Of a stretch of 64,000 nt of DNA, positions 7,741 to 17,671 are shown in pieces. Origin of the DNA: an uncultured Akkermansia sp. (GTDB lineage: Bacteria > Verrucomicrobiota > Verrucomicrobiia > Verrucomicrobiales > Akkermansiaceae). The notes under the pieces are model-generated. The model saw nothing but the letters and a program-made list of their open reading frames with translations. It was not told the origin of the DNA and did not search any database. The DNA lies in NCBI GenBank assembly GCA_944390825.1, contig CALXRG010000004.1, positions 96,411 through 160,410 of the forward strand, read 5' to 3'. Each line of letters starts with the position of its first letter. The first letter of the stretch is position 1. The position numbers were made by a program, and so were the translations under genes.

Positions 7741-9336
7741 TTACAGCAGAGAAAGCAGCAGTTTGGCGAGGATGGTCATCATCAGCAGTGCGGCCGGGTA
7801 GGCGGTGGCGTAGGAGATGACGGGTTCCTGGCGGTCTGTCTTGGCTGTGATGGCACCGAGGGCCGGGGTGGAGGTCATTGCACCGCAGATGGCACCGAGA
7901 GTCTCAGGCAGAGGCATTTTCAGCAGTTTCGTGGCCAGGATGTAGCCCAGAACCATCGGGATGGTGGTGATGCCCACGCCAATCAGGAACATGGTCAGGC
8001 CCTGTGCCTGCAGGGTTTCCACCAGCTTCTCACCGCCGGATACTCCTGCACCGGCCAGGAAGATCATCAGGGCAAACTCCATGAGCAGTACGCGGGTGGG
8101 GCGGGGCATGTAGCCGGCAATCGGGCCGATCTTGCCAAAGTGGCCCAGAATCAGTGCTACAATCAGCGGGCCGCCGGCCATGCCCAGGCTGAAGCCGGCG
8201 GAGTGCCCCATGCTGAAGGTGATGTTGCCTACGATGATGCCCAGAGCGACGCCGCCCGTGAGCGACAGGATGTCTGTGGCGTTGATGGCTGTGCTGCGGT
8301 GGCCGCAGGCTTTGGCGAAGTTTTTGATGGCTTCGGGGGTGCCGACGACGGTGCAGACGTCGTTGCGGATGAGTTCGGTTTCGCCGGTGGGGATGAACAT
8401 GTTGCCCAAGCGGGTGATGCGGGAGATGGTGATGCCGTAGTTGGACAGGGAGTCCAGCTCGCTGAGCGTTTTGTTACACATGTCGTTGTTGAGGATGATG
8501 AGCTCTGAGGTTTCATCACCAAAGGTGCGCGGGTGCTGGTCCTTGGGGTTGACTTCCCCCAGCATGGGTGCATCGTGCTCAACTTCGGCGCGCTCGCCGA
8601 TGATCAGCACTTGGGTGCCTTCCTGGAAGGTGTCTTCGGGCTGAAGCGGGTGCAGCAGGTTGTCTTTCACAAGGCGTGTGATGCGGCAGTGCAGGTGGCA
8701 TTCGTCGCAAAACTCGGAGATGTTCTTACCGTAGAGGTCCGGGCGGGTGACGGTCACGACGCGGCGGATGATTTTGGACGGGTCTTTGCCGGCTTTGTCA
8801 CTGGCAGGAAGGGCATTGAGGTCCTTTTTGAGGAGGCGTGGCATCAGTTGGACGAACAGTACCACACCAATGACGCCAAACGGGTAGGCAACGCCATAGC
8901 CGATGTCCAGTCCCGAGGTGTCCATGCCGGTGAGGGCTTCACGCGCGGCGGCGAAGGCTGGCGTACTGGTGCAGGCACCGGCAAAGAGACCCGCAGCTAC
9001 AGGGCCTTCCACTCCAAAGACGCTGGAAAGCAGCCAGGTGACCAGCCAGCCCGTGCCTACGACAACGACAGAAAGCAGCACCAGGCTGCTGCCCTTGCTG
9101 CGCAGGGTGGCGAAGAAGCGGTTGCCGACACCCAGACCCACGCAGTACACGAAGAGCGCGGTTCCGATGCCGGTGACGCCATCGGGTACTTTCAGGCCGA
9201 AGTGTCCCGCCGCCAGTGCGACGAACAGAACACCGGAACTGCCCAGCGAGATTCCCTTAATCTGGATATTGCCCAAGGCCAATCCCAAACACAGGATGGC
9301 GAAGAGCACGAACGTCGGATTGCTGAATATTTCCAT
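7741..9336 (-). CDS. AspT/YidE/YbjL-family transporter (putative aspartate-alanine-type antiporter)
   Basis: Inner-membrane carrier of the AAE family. The 531-residue protein has the full architecture: five N-terminal membrane helices (residues 1-170), two RCK_C/TrkA-C regulatory domains in the middle (about 200-360), and a second five-helix half (365-531). Both halves contain the duplicated signature with GA-x-TSTPA (GACTSTPAFAAA near 130, GAMTSTPALGAI near 490). Characterised relatives exchange aspartate for alanine or export dicarboxylates; the substrate here cannot be read from sequence. I chose the ATG at 9336 (MEIFSNPTFVLF) because the longer frame adds 17 polar residues before the first helix. 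The promoter and terminator indicate a single-gene transcript. Confidence 0.85.
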   Translation of the reverse strand: MEIFSNPTFVLFAILCLGLALGNIQIKGISLGSSGVLFVALAAGHFGLKVPDGVTGIGTALFVYCVGLGVGNRFFATLRSKGSSLVLLSVVVVGTGWLVTWLLSSVFGVEGPVAAGLFAGACTSTPAFAAAREALTGMDTSGLDIGYGVAYPFGVIGVVLFVQLMPRLLKKDLNALPASDKAGKDPSKIIRRVVTVTRPDLYGKNISEFCDECHLHCRITRLVKDNLLHPLQPEDTFQEGTQVLIIGERAEVEHDAPMLGEVNPKDQHPRTFGDETSELIILNNDMCNKTLSELDSLSNYGITISRITRLGNMFIPTGETELIRNDVCTVVGTPEAIKNFAKACGHRSTAINATDILSLTGGVALGIIVGNITFSMGHSAGFSLGMAGGPLIVALILGHFGKIGPIAGYMPRPTRVLLMEFALMIFLAGAGVSGGEKLVETLQAQGLTMFLIGVGITTIPMVLGYILATKLLKMPLPETLGAICGAMTSTPALGAITAKTDRQEPVISYATAYPAALLMMTILAKLLLSLL

Positions 9337-9377
9337 TGTTGTGCTGTGGTTCGTGTTGTCCTCGTTAAGACGCGGCG

Positions 9378-9406
9378 CATATAGCATGTTTCAGGAATTT
9401 TGGCAA
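9378..9406 (-). promoter_or_regulatory. Promoter of the AspT-like gene
   Basis: On the minus strand TTGCCA (9401-9406), 17 bases, TATATG (9378-9383). Predicted leader about 35 bases, which places the alternative start at 9387 upstream of the transcript and supports 9336. Confidence 0.6.
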
Positions 9407-9587
9407 GTCATATCTGGGATGATTTGGGGGGGTGTTGGTTGTTTTCGGCGCCTGTGAGGGGGAGTGGACGGCGGGATGGTTGTGTGCACGGTGGGATTCC
9501 GTGCTGAAGGCGCGCGATGGAGAGGGGGGCGACTGGTGCCGGGGGCTCTGGCCGCGATGCTGTTGCCGGTGTGAGGGAGCCGGGCTT

Positions 9588-10973
9588 TTACCAGTTGAGG
9601 TATTTGCCGCTGGCTTTGCGCTCGCGCAGGAGCGTGTCGAGCCGCTTGTTTTTGGCAACATCCAGGAACTTGCGGCCAATGATGGTCGGGAGAGCGACGC
9701 CCAGGACGATGGCCAGGATGACGAGGCCGGAGGTGATGCCGTTGTCGACGGCTTTCATGATGGGGGTGACTTGTTCCAGGCTGGCGCTGTGATTGCTGAT
9801 GAGCCCCAGCAGCATGCGGTACATAAGAACGCCGGGAATCATCGGGATGACGGAGGGGATGGTCAGGACGTGGTTGGGCACGTGAAACCAGTGGACGGCC
9901 CTGATGGCAATGATGCTGATGAGTGCTGCTCCGGCAAACGAGCCGGCGATGAGTCCCATATCAAGCCCGATGTTGTCGGTGCTGGGGCCGAGGTTGACGT
10001 AGTTCCGGGTGCATACGGCGATGATGCCGCCGAGTGCTACAACCCAGAGCAGCTTGCGCTGGATGTTGAAGATCATGGAAAAGCCGACGGCTGAGATGCC
10101 TGCGGCCAGGGCGTATTCCCAGTATTGGTGGTGGGGAACGATGCTGATAGTAGGGAAGAAGTTTTCGATGCCGCAGATTCTGACGGCAAAAGCCATGCCG
10201 AAGGCCATGGCAATGACGATGAGTAGGGTGTTGATGGCTCGGATGGTGCCGATTTGGGTGTATCCGCTGATCATGTCATCCACGAAGTTCATCAGGGGTA
10301 CGCCTGGTACGATGAAGAGGGCGCAGGAGATGAGCGGGTGCCAGGGGGTGTCCGTCCATTCTGAGGGCAGAAGGGTTGTGCTCCATGCGAATAGGGTGGC
10401 GGCGAAGGCGGCGGTGGCGATGCCTATGTAGTTGTTGATGCCGGCATGATTGCACCAGGTGCGTACCCACATGCCGAGGATGGCTGCCAGCGAGGCGTAG
10501 AGAAAGGCTACCCAGTCGCAGCCGAATTGGATGCAGAAGCCGCCGCAGGCGAATCCGGCGCCGATGGCTACAAGCCAATGGCTGTAGTTGCGTTTGCGTG
10601 TGCGGATGCTTTCCAGCTCGGTTTCGTACTGATCCAGGCTGTAATCCTGTTCGATGGCCCGCCAGGAGAGCAGGCTGATTTCGGTGATTGCCTGCATGTT
10701 GACGGTATGCTTGTCGATGCGTTGAAACTTGGAAACGGAGTAGCTGCCGTCACTGACGTTGACCATGAGCATGTCGAAATTGACGTAGATGTGCAGTTTG
10801 TCTTCCGGGAGTCCCATGAAGGCAGCTACGCGTTTCATGTCCCGCATGATGCGGCTGGTGTTGGCCATGCTTTCAACCAGGAGCTGACCGGTGCGAAGCA
10901 GAAGATCGATGCGGCGGCGCAGTTCGAGGCGTTGGGTGGTATCCAGGGGTTCCGCGGGTGGGGTGATTGTCAT
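9588..10973 (-). CDS. ThrE-family threonine/serine exporter (fused ThrE and ThrE_2 domains)
   Basis: A 461-residue membrane protein matching the ThrE family. Residues about 20-260 correspond to the DUF1212/ThrE domain, with a soluble N-terminal part (RRIDLLLRTGQLLVESMANT and the RIMRDMKRVAAFMGL segment) followed by membrane helices. Residues about 285-440 correspond to the DUF3815 half, ending in the conserved GLVILAIVLGVALPTIIGRK segment. ThrE in Corynebacterium exports threonine and serine using the proton gradient; many homologues have only a predicted role. It is transcribed alone from the promoter at 11048-11076. In some genomes the two halves are separate genes; here they are fused. Confidence 0.8.
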   Translation of the reverse strand: MTITPPAEPLDTTQRLELRRRIDLLLRTGQLLVESMANTSRIMRDMKRVAAFMGLPEDKLHIYVNFDMLMVNVSDGSYSVSKFQRIDKHTVNMQAITEISLLSWRAIEQDYSLDQYETELESIRTRKRNYSHWLVAIGAGFACGGFCIQFGCDWVAFLYASLAAILGMWVRTWCNHAGINNYIGIATAAFAATLFAWSTTLLPSEWTDTPWHPLISCALFIVPGVPLMNFVDDMISGYTQIGTIRAINTLLIVIAMAFGMAFAVRICGIENFFPTISIVPHHQYWEYALAAGISAVGFSMIFNIQRKLLWVVALGGIIAVCTRNYVNLGPSTDNIGLDMGLIAGSFAGAALISIIAIRAVHWFHVPNHVLTIPSVIPMIPGVLMYRMLLGLISNHSASLEQVTPIMKAVDNGITSGLVILAIVLGVALPTIIGRKFLDVAKNKRLDTLLRERKASGKYLNW

Positions 10974-11047
10974 GGGGGGGGTCCGGGAGGAAGGTGTGCT
11001 GTGCTGGTTGCGATGGTTGCACGTGCCACGTGCGCTGCGTGTGACGT

Positions 11048-11076
11048 GCTATAGCACAGATGCCCGTTTCTGGCAA
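11048..11076 (-). promoter_or_regulatory. Promoter of the ThrE-like gene
   Basis: On the minus strand TTGCCA (11071-11076), 17 bases, TATAGC (11048-11053), about 67 bases upstream of the start. Confidence 0.55.
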
Positions 11077-11123
11077 GCCAAAACGGTAAAGGAAGGGCGC
11101 GATGCTGCTGCTGCCCTATAGAG

Positions 11124-11153
11124 GGACAGCCGACCCAGCAGGGCCGGCTGTCC
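11124..11153 (-). terminator. Hairpin downstream of gltB, possible terminator
   Basis: Nine-base-pair stem GGACAGCCG (11124-11132) with CGGCTGTCC (11145-11153), 46 bases after the gltB stop. There is no T-run on the minus strand, so intrinsic termination is uncertain. Confidence 0.4.
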
Positions 11154-11198
11154 GGAAACGGCGTGGGACCCCGGAGAGGGGGCTCTGCGCGTTGCGCG

Positions 11199-14100
11199 TT
11201 AATTGTGCGTTTGGGTGCGCTGTACGTCCTCGTCGCCTTTGGTCATCTGTCCAAGCACGCGCCGGTATTCCATGGGGAAGACTTTGACGAAGTTGGGCAG
11301 GGCGTTGTCGAAGTCAGCGAGGATGGCCTGGGCCCGTTGGGAGCCGGTGTAGCGGGCGTGCTCTTCGATGAGGCTGCGCAGGCGCTCGATGTCCTCGGGC
11401 TCGGTGACGGGGTCGAGGTCGATCATGTCGAGGTTGCAGTAGCGGTCAAAGAGGTGCTGCTCGTCCCAGACGTAGGCGTAGCCGCCGCTCATACCGGCAC
11501 CGAAGTTGTGCCCCGTCGGGCCAAGGACGACGACGCAGCCGCCGGTCATGTACTCGCAGCAGTGGTCGCCTGCGCCTTCAATGACGGCACTGGCGCCGGA
11601 GTTGCGTACGGCAAAGCGTTCGCCTACCTGCCCGCGGATGAAGACCTTGCCGCTGGTGGCGCCGTAGAGCAGGACGTTGCCGGCAATCACGTTTTCGCAG
11701 GGTACGTACTGCGTCCCCGGGAAGGGGGTGATGATGATTTTGCCGCCGGACAGGCCCTTGCCGACGTAGTCGTTGGCTTGCCCGTGCAGGCGGAGGGTAA
11801 TGCCGGCTGCCAGGAAGGCGCCGAAGCTTTGCCCGGCGGTGCCATTGAGGGTGACGTTGATGGTGTCTTCCGGCAGGCCGGCATAGCCGTATTGCTTTGA
11901 GACGTAGTAGGAGAGCCGGGTGCCGGCGGAGCGGTCGGTGTTGCGGATGGGCAGTTCAACGCTGACCGGTTTGGCACTTTGGAGGGCAGGAGCGACAAGC
12001 GGCAGCAGTGCTTCGTCGAAGACGGTGCTGCTCTTGATGCCGGTGGCCGGCCCATGGATGTTGAGTGCTTCCGGGCGGATGATGCGCGAGAAGTCCAGGT
12101 TCTTGGTCTTCCAGAAGTCGAGGGCATGATCGACTTGCAGGAGATCGGCGCGGCCAACGGCCTCATCGATGCTGTGCAGGCCGAGCGCGGCGAGGTATTC
12201 GCGTGTTTCGCGGGCGACGAAGCGCAGGAAGGTGATGATGTTTTCCGGTTTGCCGCGGTAGCGTTTGCGCAGTTCGGGATCTTGGGTGGCGACGCCGACG
12301 GGGCAGGTGTTTTTGTTGCAGACGCGCGCCATGATGCAGCCGAGCGCAATCATGAGCGAGGTGGCAAAGCCGTACTCCTCAGCTCCCAGCAGGGTGGCGA
12401 TAATGACGTCGCGGCCGTTTTTGATCAGTCCGTCTGTCTGCAGTCGGATGGTGTCGCGAAGCCCGTTGAGTACCAGTGTCTGGTGGGCTTCTGCAACGCC
12501 GAGTTCCCAAGGCATGCCGGCGTATTTGACCGAGGTGAGGGGGGAGGCGCCGGTGCCGCCGTCGTGCCCGGAGATGAGGACCATGTCGGCTCCGCCTTTG
12601 GCGACGCCTGCTGCGACGGTGCCGACGCCGAGTTCGGAGACGAGTTTGACGCTGACTCTGGCTTCGGGGTTGGCGTTGCGCAGGTCGAAGATGAGCTGGG
12701 CGAGGTCTTCGATGGAGTAGATGTCATGGTGCGGGGGCGGGGAGATGAGGGTGACGCCCGGGGTGGCGTGACGGACGCGGGCGATTTCCTCATCAACTTT
12801 GCTGCCGGGGAGTTGGCCGCCTTCGCCGGGTTTGGCCCCTTGGGCTACCTTGATTTGCAGTTCGCGGGCGTGGGCGAGGTATTCAGAGGTGACGCCGAAG
12901 CGGCCGGAGGCGACTTGCTTGATGGCGGAGCAGGCGCTGTCGCCCTGGGGCAGGGGCTTGAATCGGGCGGGATCTTCCCCGCCTTCACCGCAGTTGCTCA
13001 TGGCGCCGATGCGGTTCATGGCGATGGCGATGTGCTCGTGGGCTTCCTTGGAGAGGGCACCCAGGCTCATGGCTCCCGATACGAAGCGCTTCATGATGCT
13101 TTCTTCGCTTTCGACTTCGTCCAGAGGGATGGGAGTGGTGGGGGCGAAGCCGAAGAGTCCGCGCAGTGTGCAGCGGGTCTCGGCGTTTTCGTTGACCATC
13201 TCGGAGAAGACTTTGAACTGGGCGTAGTCATCGTTGCGCAGGGCTTTTTGGAATTGGGCGATGACTTTGGAGGTCCAGATGTGCTTCTCGCCACCCCGTT
13301 TCCATTTGTAGAGTCCGGCGTTTTCCAGCTCGGTGCGGGGTTCGAAGGTGAGGGCTTTCCTGCGGTTGAGGCGCGCGACGGCTTCGCGGGCGATTTCTTC
13401 CAGCCCGATGCCGCCGATGCGGGATGCCGTGCCGGGGAAAAAGCGTTCGACGATGTCGGTGCCCAGGCCTATGGCTTCAAAGATTTGTGCGCCGCGGTAC
13501 GAGCGCAGGGTGGAGATGCCCATTTTGGACATGGTTTTGAGGATGCCGAAGTCAACGGCTTCCAGGTAGTTTTCCATGCCTTTGGTGGCGGATACCTGCT
13601 CGCTGAGTTTGCCTTCGGCTGCGAGGTTGACGATGGTGCCGAGTGCCAGCCAGGGGCAGACGGCGGTGGCACCGTAGCCCAGCAGGAGGGCAAAGTGCAT
13701 GACTTGCCGGGCTTCGCCGGTCTCGGCGATGACGCCGGTGCTGGTGCGGACGCCCATGTCGCGCAGTTTGGCGTTGACTGTGGCAACGGCAAGCAGGCTG
13801 GGTATGGGAGCTTCGTTGCCGGAGAGGGTGCGGTCGGAGAGGATGATGATGCGGTAGCCTTTGTCGATGGCGCGCTCGGTTTCTGAGGCGAGTTCATCCA
13901 GTGCTTCGCGGAGTCCGTGCGGGGAGAGGGCAGAGAAGCCGGTGGAGAGGGTGATGCAGCGGAAATCCGGTTCTTTGTTGCTCTTGAGCGCTTCCAGATC
14001 GCTCATGGTGAGGATGGGCCGCGCGAGTTTGATGAGGCGGGCCATTTGCGGGGTTTCGTCCAGGATGTTGGCCGGGTTGCCGATGAAGGTGGTGAGCGAC

Positions 14101-15719
14101 ATCACGAGCTGCTCACGGATCGGGTCGATCGGCGGATTGGTCACTTGGGCGAATTGCTGCTTGAAGTAGTTGAAAAGCAGCTGGGGACGCTCGGAGAGGA
14201 CGGCAAGGGCTGCGTCGTTGCCCATGGCGTAGACGGGGTCATGACCGCTGTTGGCCATGGGGATGATGAAGTGCTCGAGCTCGTCCCCGGTGTAACCGAA
14301 GAGGGTCTGGCGGGAGAAGATCTGGTCCGGGTTGACTTCCGGGGCGTTGACGCTGTCGAAGAAGCCGTGGATCCTGATGCGGTTTTCCTGGCACCAGCGG
14401 CGGTAGGGGCGGCGGCGGGCGACTTTGGTTTTGGTCTCGGCGCTGTAGCTGATGCGTTGCTTTTCAAAGTCGATCCAGACGATTTCTCCGGGGGTGAGGC
14501 AGCCGCGCTTGACGACTCGCTCCGGGTCGGTGTCCAGCACGCCGGCTTCACTGGCCAGGATGAAGAGGCCGTCCGCATCCACTTCGTAGCGGGCGGGGCG
14601 CAGGCCGTTGCGGTCGACGATGGCGCCGGCTCCGCAGCCGTTGGTGAAGCAGACGGCAGCCGGGCCGTCCCACGGTGCCATGAAGCCGGAGTGGTAGTCA
14701 TAGAAGCCGCGCAGGTCTTCGCCGATGAAGTAGCGTGCACCGAATGCTTGCGGGATGAGCATCATCATGCTGTGCGGCAGGCTGCGGCCGGCTGTGACCA
14801 GGAGCTCCAGGGTGTTGTCGAGGCTGGCGGAGTCGCTTTGCCCGGCGGGGACGATGGGCAGGAGTTTTTTGATGTCCGAGCCGAAGAGGGGACTGGCGAG
14901 GTTGTCCTCCAGGGCGCTCAGCTGGTTGAGGTTGCCGCGCAGCGTGTTCACTTCTCCGTTGTGGGCGAGGTAGCGGAAGGGGTGAGCGAGTGGCCAGCTC
15001 GGGAAGGTGTTGGTCGAGTAGCGCTGGTGTACGATGGCAAAGCAGCTGGTGAAGCGTTCATCGGCCAGGTCGGTGTAGAAGAGGGGAAGCTGAGGGGCCA
15101 GCAGCAGGCCTTTGTAGACGATGGTGCGCGCCGAGAGGGAGGGGATGTAGAAGCGGTCTCCCAGTCCGGGGACAGCGGCTTCGGCGTCGTGCTCAATGAC
15201 GCGGCGCAGGATGTAGAGGCGGCGCTCCAGGGCGTCGCCGGCCAGGGTGTTGTTCTGGGGGGCTACGAAGCACTGTTCGATGACGGGGGCACTTTCCCGC
15301 GCGAGTCGGCCGATTTTGCTCTCATCCACGGGGACGGTGCGCCAGCCGAGAAAGGTGAATCCTTCGGCGGCAGCTGCTTCTTCTACTTTGACCCGGCAAA
15401 TGGCACGGTGTGTTTTGTCCTTCGGCAGGAAGAACATGCCGACGGCGTAGTGACCGGCATCGGGAAGCATGAAGGGAGTGACCGCCTGGAAGAATTCGTG
15501 CGGCACTTGCACGAGCATGCCCGCCCCATCGCCGGTTTCCGGGTCGCAGCCGGTAGCTCCCCGGTGGAGAATCCTCTCCAGGATGGTGATGCCTTTCCGG
15601 ATAATGCTGTGGGACGCTTTGCCTTTGATATCAGCTACCATTCCGACGCCACAGGCGTCGTGTTCCTGAGCGGGATCATACAGGCCCTGGGCCTGCGGGT
15701 AATACGTACTCGTATTCAC
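11199..15719 (-). CDS. gltB: Glutamate synthase, large (alpha) subunit
   Basis: Makes two glutamates from glutamine and 2-oxoglutarate. The 1506-residue protein has the standard domain order: N-terminal class II glutamine amidotransferase (Cys of HDACGVGM near residue 22, which becomes the N-terminal nucleophile after a short propeptide is removed), central domain, FMN-binding synthase domain (PGEGGQLPGSKV near 960), and C-terminal GXGXG beta-helix. The 3Fe-4S cluster motif C-x5-C-x4-C is present (CIMARVCNKNTCPVG). The small NADPH-oxidising subunit gltD, normally adjacent, is absent here: neighbours are thrE and corC. It may be encoded elsewhere, or a ferredoxin may supply electrons; sequence alone does not decide. 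Confidence 0.97.
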   Translation of the reverse strand: MNTSTYYPQAQGLYDPAQEHDACGVGMVADIKGKASHSIIRKGITILERILHRGATGCDPETGDGAGMLVQVPHEFFQAVTPFMLPDAGHYAVGMFFLPKDKTHRAICRVKVEEAAAAEGFTFLGWRTVPVDESKIGRLARESAPVIEQCFVAPQNNTLAGDALERRLYILRRVIEHDAEAAVPGLGDRFYIPSLSARTIVYKGLLLAPQLPLFYTDLADERFTSCFAIVHQRYSTNTFPSWPLAHPFRYLAHNGEVNTLRGNLNQLSALEDNLASPLFGSDIKKLLPIVPAGQSDSASLDNTLELLVTAGRSLPHSMMMLIPQAFGARYFIGEDLRGFYDYHSGFMAPWDGPAAVCFTNGCGAGAIVDRNGLRPARYEVDADGLFILASEAGVLDTDPERVVKRGCLTPGEIVWIDFEKQRISYSAETKTKVARRRPYRRWCQENRIRIHGFFDSVNAPEVNPDQIFSRQTLFGYTGDELEHFIIPMANSGHDPVYAMGNDAALAVLSERPQLLFNYFKQQFAQVTNPPIDPIREQLVMSLTTFIGNPANILDETPQMARLIKLARPILTMSDLEALKSNKEPDFRCITLSTGFSALSPHGLREALDELASETERAIDKGYRIIILSDRTLSGNEAPIPSLLAVATVNAKLRDMGVRTSTGVIAETGEARQVMHFALLLGYGATAVCPWLALGTIVNLAAEGKLSEQVSATKGMENYLEAVDFGILKTMSKMGISTLRSYRGAQIFEAIGLGTDIVERFFPGTASRIGGIGLEEIAREAVARLNRRKALTFEPRTELENAGLYKWKRGGEKHIWTSKVIAQFQKALRNDDYAQFKVFSEMVNENAETRCTLRGLFGFAPTTPIPLDEVESEESIMKRFVSGAMSLGALSKEAHEHIAIAMNRIGAMSNCGEGGEDPARFKPLPQGDSACSAIKQVASGRFGVTSEYLAHARELQIKVAQGAKPGEGGQLPGSKVDEEIARVRHATPGVTLISPPPHHDIYSIEDLAQLIFDLRNANPEARVSVKLVSELGVGTVAAGVAKGGADMVLISGHDGGTGASPLTSVKYAGMPWELGVAEAHQTLVLNGLRDTIRLQTDGLIKNGRDVIIATLLGAEEYGFATSLMIALGCIMARVCNKNTCPVGVATQDPELRKRYRGKPENIITFLRFVARETREYLAALGLHSIDEAVGRADLLQVDHALDFWKTKNLDFSRIIRPEALNIHGPATGIKSSTVFDEALLPLVAPALQSAKPVSVELPIRNTDRSAGTRLSYYVSKQYGYAGLPEDTINVTLNGTAGQSFGAFLAAGITLRLHGQANDYVGKGLSGGKIIITPFPGTQYVPCENVIAGNVLLYGATSGKVFIRGQVGERFAVRNSGASAVIEGAGDHCCEYMTGGCVVVLGPTGHNFGAGMSGGYAYVWDEQHLFDRYCNLDMIDLDPVTEPEDIERLRSLIEEHARYTGSQRAQAILADFDNALPNFVKVFPMEYRRVLGQMTKGDEDVQRTQTHN

Positions 15720-15777
15720 TGGCGTTTATGTTTGCATATGATGGTTGGCGGGTATCCACAGCTTTTCCCGCAGGCGA

Positions 15778-15806
15778 AACATAGCACAGGATTGCTTCGA
15801 TGGCAA
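15778..15806 (-). promoter_or_regulatory. Promoter of gltB
   Basis: On the minus strand TTGCCA (15801-15806), 17 bases, TATGTT (15778-15783), giving a leader of about 50 bases. I see no riboswitch-like structure in it. Confidence 0.55.
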
Positions 15807-16092
15807 TCATAAAGGAGCTTACTTTGTCTATTTTTTGCCGGGGCTCACTGGCTTTGCCGGCTGCGCGTGTCTGTTTGCGGGGGTGTGGAGGGTGCCAGGG
15901 AGGAGCGCGGCGATGTGGCTTTGCTCTCCGTCTTGGGCAACGGAGACATGGCTATGCCCCCTTGCTGATCACTGTGTCCCGGGGAAAAGCCGTTTCCTCT
16001 TTCAGCCGGGATTACTGGCAGCTGCCAGCGCGCGGAGGGGAGTGCGCTGACCTGTGCGCGGAAGTAGCGTGAGTTGATACAGAAGCGGCCGT
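15807..16092. other. Intergenic stretch between gltB promoter and corC
   Basis: About 290 bases with no supportable gene, no clear terminator and no repeat. Short frames here on the plus strand are low-complexity and have no start context. Confidence 0.5.
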
Positions 16093-17502
16093 TTATGCGG
16101 GCTGCACGGCTTGTTCTTCGTCGCCGCGTGGGGTGTAGTCGATGCGTACCTGGGTGACGCGCCGTCCGTCCGTGGTGGCGACGGTGAAGGTGTAGTCGCG
16201 CACGGTGACTTGCTCGTCGACTTCGGGCATGTGGCCGAGGCGGTCGGTCATGAAGCCGCCCAGGGTGGTGATGCCGCCGTCGCTTTCGATGGTGCCGAGG
16301 TGCGGCAGGGCTTCTTCGAGGTCGAAGAGGGCGATGGAGCCGTTGGCCATGTAGCGGCCGTCGGAGAGGTTGACGAGTTCATCCGCGGCTTCGGCTTCGA
16401 ACTCGTCCGGGATGTCGTCGCCTACGATTTCTTCCAGGACGTCGTCCAGGAAGACGAGGCCCAGGGCGTCGCCGTATTCATCGACGACGAGGGCAAAGTG
16501 GGTTTTCTCCTTGGAGAAGAACTCCAGCAGGGTGTCGAGCTTCATGGTCTCGGGGACGAGTTTGAGCTCGCGGGCGTGGGCGAGGAGGTCGGGAGTTTCT
16601 TCTTTGACGATCTGGAGGAAGTCCTTGACGTGCAGCCAGCCCTGTACTTTGTCGAGGTGGCCGGAGGCCAGCGGGAAGCGGCTGTGGCGGCTGTTCATGA
16701 CGATGTCGAGGTTTTTCTCGAAGCCGTCATTGATGTCGAGGAATTCGACGGAGCTGCGGGGGACGAGGATGTCGCGCACGGAGCGGTCGTTGAGTTCGAG
16801 GGCGTTCATGGAGATTTCGGCCTCGGTTTCGGTGACTTCGTTGGTGCGTTCGCTTTCTTCGACGATGTGGGCGATTTCTTCGGCGCTGTGGGAGTTGTTC
16901 GGGCAGTAGTGGGGGTTGACGCCGAACAGGCGGTGCGCGATGATGTTGGCTGTGTTGTTGAAGAGGTGGATGATCGGGGCCGTTATTTTGGCGAAGCGCA
17001 CCATGGCGGTGGCGGTGCCGAGGGCCATTTCATAGGGATGCCGGATGGCGAGGCTCTTGGGTACCAGTTCGCCAAGGACGACGTGCGCAAAGGTGAAGAG
17101 GCCGTAGGCGACGGTGTAGGAGATGACGCTCACGACGCTGGGCGCAAGGTGAAGGTAGAACTCCAGCGGTGGCGAGATGAGGCTCTCGATGAAGGGTTCG
17201 CTGATGCTGCCGAGGGCCAGGGAGGCGATGGTGATGCCGAGCTGGTTGGCGGAGAGGTAGGAGTCGAGGTGGTTGACGATTTCGATGGTGTTCTCCCTGC
17301 GGCGTTTCTGGGATTTGGTTTCGTTTTCTTTTTCCAGCAGCTGGCTTTCGCGGACGCGGGCTGCGGCGAATTCGTTGGCGACGAAGAAGGCGTTGAGGAA
17401 GAGGAAGAAGGAGGTGGCGAGGAAGAAGAGGATGAAGGAGCTGAAGGAGGGGTATTCCCAGGTCAGTTGTTCGACTTCTTCGGGGCTCAGGAAAAATTGC
17501 AT
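16093..17502 (-). CDS. CorC/HlyC-family (CNNM-type) transporter-associated membrane protein
   Basis: A 469-residue protein with the three-part hemolysin-like layout. An N-terminal DUF21/CNNM membrane domain (residues about 20-220) contains NAFFVANEFAAARV and the conserved NQLGITIASLALG segment. A CBS-domain pair follows (about 235-355; VRDILVPRSSVEFLD and FALVVDEYGDALGLV), then a C-terminal CorC_HlyC domain (about 370-460). CNNM-type proteins are linked to magnesium and cobalt efflux, with CBS domains sensing nucleotides; the older hemolysin name is misleading. No promoter is obvious upstream. Function beyond family level is inferred. Confidence 0.85.
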   Translation of the reverse strand: MQFFLSPEEVEQLTWEYPSFSSFILFFLATSFFLFLNAFFVANEFAAARVRESQLLEKENETKSQKRRRENTIEIVNHLDSYLSANQLGITIASLALGSISEPFIESLISPPLEFYLHLAPSVVSVISYTVAYGLFTFAHVVLGELVPKSLAIRHPYEMALGTATAMVRFAKITAPIIHLFNNTANIIAHRLFGVNPHYCPNNSHSAEEIAHIVEESERTNEVTETEAEISMNALELNDRSVRDILVPRSSVEFLDINDGFEKNLDIVMNSRHSRFPLASGHLDKVQGWLHVKDFLQIVKEETPDLLAHARELKLVPETMKLDTLLEFFSKEKTHFALVVDEYGDALGLVFLDDVLEEIVGDDIPDEFEAEAADELVNLSDGRYMANGSIALFDLEEALPHLGTIESDGGITTLGGFMTDRLGHMPEVDEQVTVRDYTFTVATTDGRRVTQVRIDYTPRGDEEQAVQPA

Positions 17503-17671
17503 ATGGAGGTGGGGCTAGTGCCTGTGTTGGTTAGTGTGTGGTGGTGTGTTTGGGGGCGTTCCGAGGTCGGAAGGCGCTTGGTGGTGTCGTAGCGTGTGGG
17601 AGAAAGGGGGGATGAATTGCGGAAAAGGCGGCGTGAGGGGAAGGGGGGCAGACGGTTCCGGGCGGGTGGAA

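Noticed and set aside
11979..13886. Plus-strand frame of 635 codons
   Set aside because: Antisense to gltB, whose domains and cluster motifs are unambiguous on the other strand.
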